Below, in pieces: positions 7,158 through 10,563 of a stretch of DNA of 10,563 bases (position 1 is its first letter; every line of letters begins with the position of its first letter). Under the pieces are notes generated by a model. The model was not told the DNA's origin, searched no databases, and saw nothing but the letters and a program-made list of their open reading frames with translations. A program made the translations under genes and the position numbers. Location: the NCBI GenBank assembly GCA_009929055.1, contig SABI01000072.1, forward strand, positions 1 through 10,563. The letters run 5' to 3'. This DNA comes from Spirochaetia bacterium. Lineage in GTDB: Bacteria > Spirochaetota > Spirochaetia > Sphaerochaetales > Sphaerochaetaceae.

Positions 7158-7747
7158 GTGTAGTTATTGTTAAATATAATGCAGGAAATATTCGCTCTGT
7201 TCTTTGTGCCCTCAACCGACTCAATATTCAGAGTGAGGTAACTGATGATGTGAAGAAGATGAGAAATGCTTCTCGAGTAATTTTCCCAGGAGTGGGGGAA
7301 GCCTCTAGTGCGATGCGTTATTTGAAAGAGAGCCATCTTGATGAAGTTCTTACTACCCTCGAGCAACCTTTTTTAGGAATTTGCCTTGGCTTGCAACTTA
7401 TGTGTGAAACAAGTGAGGAAAACTCTACCTCATGTTTATCAATATTTAGTACTCCTGTGAAAAAATTCATTCTTCCTGATGGGATAAAAGTTCCTCACAT
7501 GGGGTGGAATACTATCACTCATAGTGATGATTACCTCTTTAAGGGAGTTCCTCAAGAAAGTTATGCCTATTTTGTTCACTCCTACTATGCAGCTCTCTCA
7601 AGTGATACAATTGCATCCTCTACATATGGAGGCCTCTCGTTTAGTGCTTCCCTAAAGAGGGGCAATTACCGCGGAGTTCAATTCCATCCTGAAAAAAGTG
7701 GAACTGTTGGGTCTCTTATTCTAGAGAATTTCCTTAAAGGAGAGTGA
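7154..7747 (+). CDS. hisH: Imidazole glycerol phosphate synthase, glutaminase subunit
   Basis: A class I glutamine amidotransferase that makes ammonia from glutamine and feeds it through HisF. The 197-residue length is typical. Features seen are VKYNAGNIRSV at the N terminus, FPGVGEASSAM (oxyanion region), GICLGLQLMCETSEE with nucleophile Cys77, VPHMGWNT, YFVHSYY, and FHPEKSG with His178 and Glu180 completing the catalytic triad. The start ATG overlaps the hisB stop (ATGA) and is preceded by AAAAGG. It lies two genes before hisF, separated by hisA, as in E. coli. Confidence 0.96.
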   Translation: MSVVIVKYNAGNIRSVLCALNRLNIQSEVTDDVKKMRNASRVIFPGVGEASSAMRYLKESHLDEVLTTLEQPFLGICLGLQLMCETSEENSTSCLSIFSTPVKKFILPDGIKVPHMGWNTITHSDDYLFKGVPQESYAYFVHSYYAALSSDTIASSTYGGLSFSASLKRGNYRGVQFHPEKSGTVGSLILENFLKGE

Positions 7748-7751
7748 TGAT

Positions 7752-8501
7752 ATGCATATTATTCCTGCTATAGATATTATTGATGGCTCTTGTGTTCGTT
7801 TAACTGAAGGAAATTATGATGCTAAAACACACTATAGCGATAATCCCCTTGAGATGGCGAAGTCTTTTGAAGATGCTGGATGTAAGTTTCTTCATCTTGT
7901 AGACCTAGATGGTGCCCGTAAAGGGAGTATTGTCAATCAGTCCGTAATAGAAAAGATTGCAACACACACTTCCCTCCATATTGATGTTGGTGGGGGGATT
8001 CAGAGTAGAATAGATGTAGTAAGAGTCTTTGAGAGCGGGGCACATGAAGTCACCATTGGCTCTCTTGCTGTGAATGATAGAGAATTAACTCAATCTCTTC
8101 TTGAAGAATTTGGAAGTGAGAGACTAATCTTAGGGGCAGATTGCAAAGATGGATATATCTCAATTGGGGGGTGGAAGGAGAGGACAAATGTCAGAGTTGA
8201 AGATTTTGTCACCTCTTATATTCATTCTGGATTTAGAAAAATTATCTCAACAGATATTTCTAAAGATGGAATGCTCCAAGGGCCCTCTTTTTCTCTCTAT
8301 AAGAAACTCCTTGGATGTAGTAACACAATTAAAGGGGTGAAGATTGTTGCGAGTGGTGGTGTTTCTTCAATGCAAGATATAAGAGCTCTTAAAGAACTCA
8401 ACCTTGATGGGGTCATTATTGGAAAAGCCTTATATGAGCATTATATTTCCTTGAATGAATTAACTGAGTACATGAAAAGTGGGGACCCATATGTTAGCTA
8501 A
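7752..8501 (+). CDS. hisA: ProFAR isomerase (phosphoribosylformimino-AICAR-phosphate isomerase)
   Basis: A TIM-barrel enzyme that opens the ribose ring of ProFAR in an Amadori rearrangement to give PRFAR, the substrate of HisHF. The 249 residues start with IIPAIDIIDGSCVRL, carrying catalytic Asp8; the second catalytic aspartate is Asp130 in GADCKDG. Two phosphate-binding motifs, DVGGGIQS (78-85) and ASGGVSS (200-206), are in the two half-barrels, and STDISKDGMLQGP is conserved. Trp141 in GGWKE fits a histidine-specific HisA rather than bifunctional PriA or TrpF, though that is not decisive. The gene follows hisH after four bases and overlaps hisF by 11 bases. Confidence 0.96.
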   Translation: MHIIPAIDIIDGSCVRLTEGNYDAKTHYSDNPLEMAKSFEDAGCKFLHLVDLDGARKGSIVNQSVIEKIATHTSLHIDVGGGIQSRIDVVRVFESGAHEVTIGSLAVNDRELTQSLLEEFGSERLILGADCKDGYISIGGWKERTNVRVEDFVTSYIHSGFRKIISTDISKDGMLQGPSFSLYKKLLGCSNTIKGVKIVASGGVSSMQDIRALKELNLDGVIIGKALYEHYISLNELTEYMKSGDPYVS

Positions 8502-9258
8502 ACGAATTATTCCTTGCCTAGATGTGAAAAACGGAAGAACTGTAAAAGGGGTAAATTTTATTAACCTTAGAGATGCGGGTGATGCTGTAGAACTTGCGAG
8601 AATCTATGCAGAGCAAGGGGCAGATGAACTCACATTCCTAGATATTACAGCAACGATAGAAGAGCGAGGCACCTTTACTTCTCTCGTGAGGCGTATTGCA
8701 GATGTAATCGATATCCCATTCACCGTGGGTGGAGGAATTCGGAGTGTAAAGGATGTTGGCGATTTATTAGAAGCAGGTGCTGATAAAATATCTATCAACA
8801 GTATTGCTGTAAAGGATCCTTCAATTATTCACACTCTTGCTTCGGAGTTTGGCTCTCAGTGCGTTGTATGTGCCATAGATGTAAGAATGAATCCTACTAC
8901 TCATCTGTATGAGGTATATGTTTCTGGTGGGCGTATTGCAACAGGAATCGAGGCAGTAAGTTGGGCAAAAGAAGTTGAACAGAGGGGTGCTGGTGAAATT
9001 CTTCTTACTTCGATGGATAGTGATGGGACTAAAAATGGGTTTTCTCTCGATATCACAAAAAAAGTGGGTGATTCAGTAGGTATTCCTATTATTGCGAGCG
9101 GTGGTGCTGGAACAAAGCAACATTTTCTTGATGTTTTTAATCAAGGAGGGGCTGATGCAGCCCTGGCTGCCTCTATTTTTCATTTTTCTGAGATCCCGAT
9201 TCCAGAACTAAAGATTTTTTTACAAGAACATGGTATACCTATACGTCTTAAGCATTAG
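8491..9258 (+). CDS. hisF: Imidazole glycerol phosphate synthase, cyclase subunit
   Basis: A TIM-barrel partner of HisH. It uses ammonia from HisH to split PRFAR into imidazole-glycerol phosphate and AICAR. Starting at ATG 8491 the protein is 255 residues, the usual length, and begins MLAKRIIPCLDVKNGRTVKG. Catalytic Asp11 and Asp130 (AIDVRMN) are present, as are the phosphate sites TVGGGIRS (78-85) and ASGGAGT (202-208) and the LLTSMDSDGTKNGF loop. An in-frame GTG at 8479 would add four residues (MGTH) before the conserved start. I prefer the ATG because it gives the family N terminus and is preceded by a GTGGGGA ribosome site. The start lies within the last codons of hisA. Confidence 0.96.
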   Translation: MLAKRIIPCLDVKNGRTVKGVNFINLRDAGDAVELARIYAEQGADELTFLDITATIEERGTFTSLVRRIADVIDIPFTVGGGIRSVKDVGDLLEAGADKISINSIAVKDPSIIHTLASEFGSQCVVCAIDVRMNPTTHLYEVYVSGGRIATGIEAVSWAKEVEQRGAGEILLTSMDSDGTKNGFSLDITKKVGDSVGIPIIASGGAGTKQHFLDVFNQGGADAALAASIFHFSEIPIPELKIFLQEHGIPIRLKH

Positions 9259-9271
9259 GGGAGGATTTTTT

Positions 9272-10563
9272 ATGCAATTAAATTTTGAAAAAGGCAATGG
9301 CTTAATTCCAGCTATTATTCAAGATGCAACCACAAAAAAAGTGTTGATGCTCGGATTTATGAATGAGGAAGCACTAAAAATTACAAAAGAGAGGGGCCTT
9401 GTTACTTTTTACTCAAGAGAAAGAAAAACTCTTTGGACGAAAGGGGAAACAAGTGGCAATTTCCTCACCGTAAGAGATATTACAGCTGATTGTGATAACG
9501 ACACACTATTAATTAAAGCGATTCCTTCAGGACCTGTATGTCATACTGGGAGTGATACTTGCTTTGATGAATCTAACGACCCAGAGATGATGAGTAGTAG
9601 TGAATTTCTTTTCTATTTAGAAGATGTCATTCATGACAGACATGACCATCCAGTTGAAGGCTCGTATACCAATCTTCTGTTTAGTAGAGGAATTAATAAG
9701 ATTGCTCAAAAAGTTGGAGAAGAAGCTGTAGAGCTCGTCATAGAAGCAAAAGATAATAATACTCCATTATTCTTAGGAGAAGCAGCTGATTTGATGTATC
9801 ATCTTTTAGTTCTTCTTGCTCAAAAAGAGATTAAATTGAGTCTTGAATCTTTTTTATTGTCAGAGACTGATGAAAAAGGGATTATAAGATATGCAAATGA
9901 AGAGTTTTGTGAAGTAAGAAATGCTATTATTGCTTTTAGTCTTAATGATATATTTCATGCAGTAAACAATTATGTAACTGCACGGTCACATAAAATATTG
10001 TATTCTGCTCCGGTAAGAGCTAATGCAGAAAGATATTACCGGCTACAAGACTTTTTAGTCGAAGAAGTTGATTGCGATGGTAAAAATCTCCCCACATTTT
10101 TATATAGCTTAAGTAAAAAACGAGAAGAAAATTTTCGTGAATGGACTAAAACCCATTTCGGATTTAGTGCTTATGCCAAAACAACTTCCGAGGGTCACAC
10201 TTCTCTATATATTGATGAAAATGGAAGTCAAACGAATTTGGCCGATAACGGATTTGGATTTTCGCAGATATTGCCAATCATAACTCAATTATGGGCAATA
10301 AAACGAAATTATGAATCTCCTCACTATTCGAAAGAAGACAATGATATGACCGTCGTAACATTTGCCATTGAGCAGCCAGAGCTACACTTGCATCCAGCAT
10401 TTCAAGACAAGTTGGCAAAATGTTTTGCCAATGCTGTTATTGCAGCAAGAGAAATTAATATTGATTTACGCCTTATTATAGAAACTCACAGTGAAACCAT
10501 TTTAAACACGTTTGGTCGAATGGTTGCGCAAAATAAGATTGATTGTTCTGATGTGAATATTGT
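9272..10563 (+). CDS. hisIE: HisIE (phosphoribosyl-AMP cyclohydrolase / phosphoribosyl-ATP pyrophosphatase) running in frame into foreign PAS and ATPase segments; no stop before window end
   Basis: An uninterrupted frame of 430 codons runs from ATG 9272 (GGGGAGG ribosome site at 9258-9264) to the window edge. Residues 1-105 are HisI: NGLIPAIIQD, KVLMLGFMNEEA, TFYSRERKTLWTKGE and the metal-binding DCDNDTLL and CHTGSDTCF. Residues about 110-190 are HisE: FLFYLEDVI, EGSYTNLLF, INKIAQKVGEEAVELVIEA and ADLMYHLLVLLAQK. Together these domains hydrolyse phosphoribosyl-ATP to -AMP and open the adenine ring, steps 2 and 3 of the pathway. A normal HisIE is about 200 residues and ends with a charged ERH-type tail; here that tail is replaced from about residue 194. 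Residues 195-215 look like a PAS start, and 217-430 are the C-terminal part of an ATPase. HisI and HisE should still be able to fold, but the HisE tail is lost. Confidence 0.9.
   Translation, partial: MQLNFEKGNGLIPAIIQDATTKKVLMLGFMNEEALKITKERGLVTFYSRERKTLWTKGETSGNFLTVRDITADCDNDTLLIKAIPSGPVCHTGSDTCFDESNDPEMMSSSEFLFYLEDVIHDRHDHPVEGSYTNLLFSRGINKIAQKVGEEAVELVIEAKDNNTPLFLGEAADLMYHLLVLLAQKEIKLSLESFLLSETDEKGIIRYANEEFCEVRNAIIAFSLNDIFHAVNNYVTARSHKILYSAPVRANAERYYRLQDFLVEEVDCDGKNLPTFLYSLSKKREENFREWTKTHFGFSAYAKTTSEGHTSLYIDENGSQTNLADNGFGFSQILPIITQLWAIKRNYESPHYSKEDNDMTVVTFAIEQPELHLHPAFQDKLAKCFANAVIAAREINIDLRLIIETHSETILNTFGRMVAQNKIDCSDVNI
9854..9916 (+). other. PAS-domain-like fragment inside the hisIE frame
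   Basis: Residues 195-215 of the frame (LLSETDEKGIIRYANEEFCEV) closely match the opening of PAS domains found in chemotaxis and sensor proteins, typically TDxxGxIxYxNxxFCxxxGY. The rest of a PAS domain (the GY, EELIG and later strands) is absent: the frame switches directly to ATPase-like sequence. It is too short to fold or function alone. It looks like a leftover from a third gene trapped between hisIE and the ATPase, by recombination or by misassembly. Confidence 0.6.
9917..10563 (+). pseudogene. C-terminal part of an AAA/ABC-type ATPase (DUF3696/AAA_21-like), headless and cut by window edge
   Basis: Residues 216-430 of the frame match the second half of ATPases of the OLD/RecF-like AAA_21-DUF3696 group. 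Landmarks are SAPVRANAERYYRLQD (245-260), EVDCDGKNLPTFL, DNGFGFSQILPI (325-336, at the place of the ABC signature), the Walker B-like FAIEQPELHLHP (364-375) and the switch region LIIETHSETIL (401-411). The N-terminal part with Walker A (GxxGxGKS/T), which family members carry well before the RANAERYYR block, is not present in this frame or in the bases before it. Such proteins often serve in phage defence or repair islands, but that role is only a family-level guess. Two CGG arginine codons near its start are rare in the his genes; the sample is small. Confidence 0.7.

Noticed and set aside
8479..8490. GTG at 8479 as the hisF start
   Set aside because: It adds four residues (MGTH) before the conserved HisF N terminus. 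The ATG at 8491 gives the family start and has a better-placed ribosome site.
10010..10042. Seven-base inverted repeat CCGGTAA / TTACCGG in the ATPase segment
   Set aside because: It encodes the conserved APVRANAERYYR block, has a 19-base loop and no T-run, and does not sit at the fusion junction; most likely chance.

Overview
This is an AT-rich bacterial window that carries a nearly complete histidine biosynthesis operon with its own promoter and a leader-peptide attenuator. It sits downstream of four unrelated housekeeping genes. The genes have strong purine-rich Shine-Dalgarno sequences and the his promoter is sigma-70-like, which argues against a Bacteroidetes host. The HisB and HisIE sequences nevertheless look most like the Bacteroidetes/enterobacterial kind as I recall them. 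A heterodimeric-type Fe-S hydro-lyase subunit suggests an anaerobe. A lipoprotein with a relaxed lipobox (Phe-Ile-Ser-Cys) suggests a diderm, possibly a spirochaete. The taxonomic call is weak.

Layout. Positions 1-483: 3' part of a class I fumarase/tartrate dehydratase beta subunit. 552-1403: FKBP-type prolyl isomerase lipoprotein. 1400-2095, minus strand: YjjG-like HAD phosphatase, whose stop codon overlaps that of the FKBP gene. 2174-2752: six-helix HdeD/DUF308 membrane protein. 2767-2910: his promoter, a 14-codon leader peptide with four His codons, alternative RNA stems and an intrinsic terminator. 2931 to the window end: hisG, hisD, hisC, hisB, hisH, hisA, hisF, hisIE, all on the plus strand, with 4-base overlaps, an 11-base overlap or short gaps. 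This is the enterobacterial gene order.

How it works. HisG, HisIE, HisA, HisH+HisF, HisB (dehydratase), HisC and HisD cover every step from PRPP and ATP to histidine except histidinol-phosphate phosphatase. That step should come from the N-terminal HAD domain of a bifunctional HisB. Here that domain is present only as a shortened relic without its catalytic aspartates, so the phosphatase must be encoded elsewhere.

The two most notable points are the dead phosphatase relic on HisB and the 3' end of hisIE. The HisIE reading frame runs without a stop through about 20 residues resembling the start of a PAS domain. It then enters the C-terminal half of an AAA/ABC-type (DUF3696/AAA_21-like) ATPase that lacks its Walker A part. 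This is either a real recombination scar or an assembly chimera; sequence alone cannot decide. The complete his attenuator is the third point of interest.
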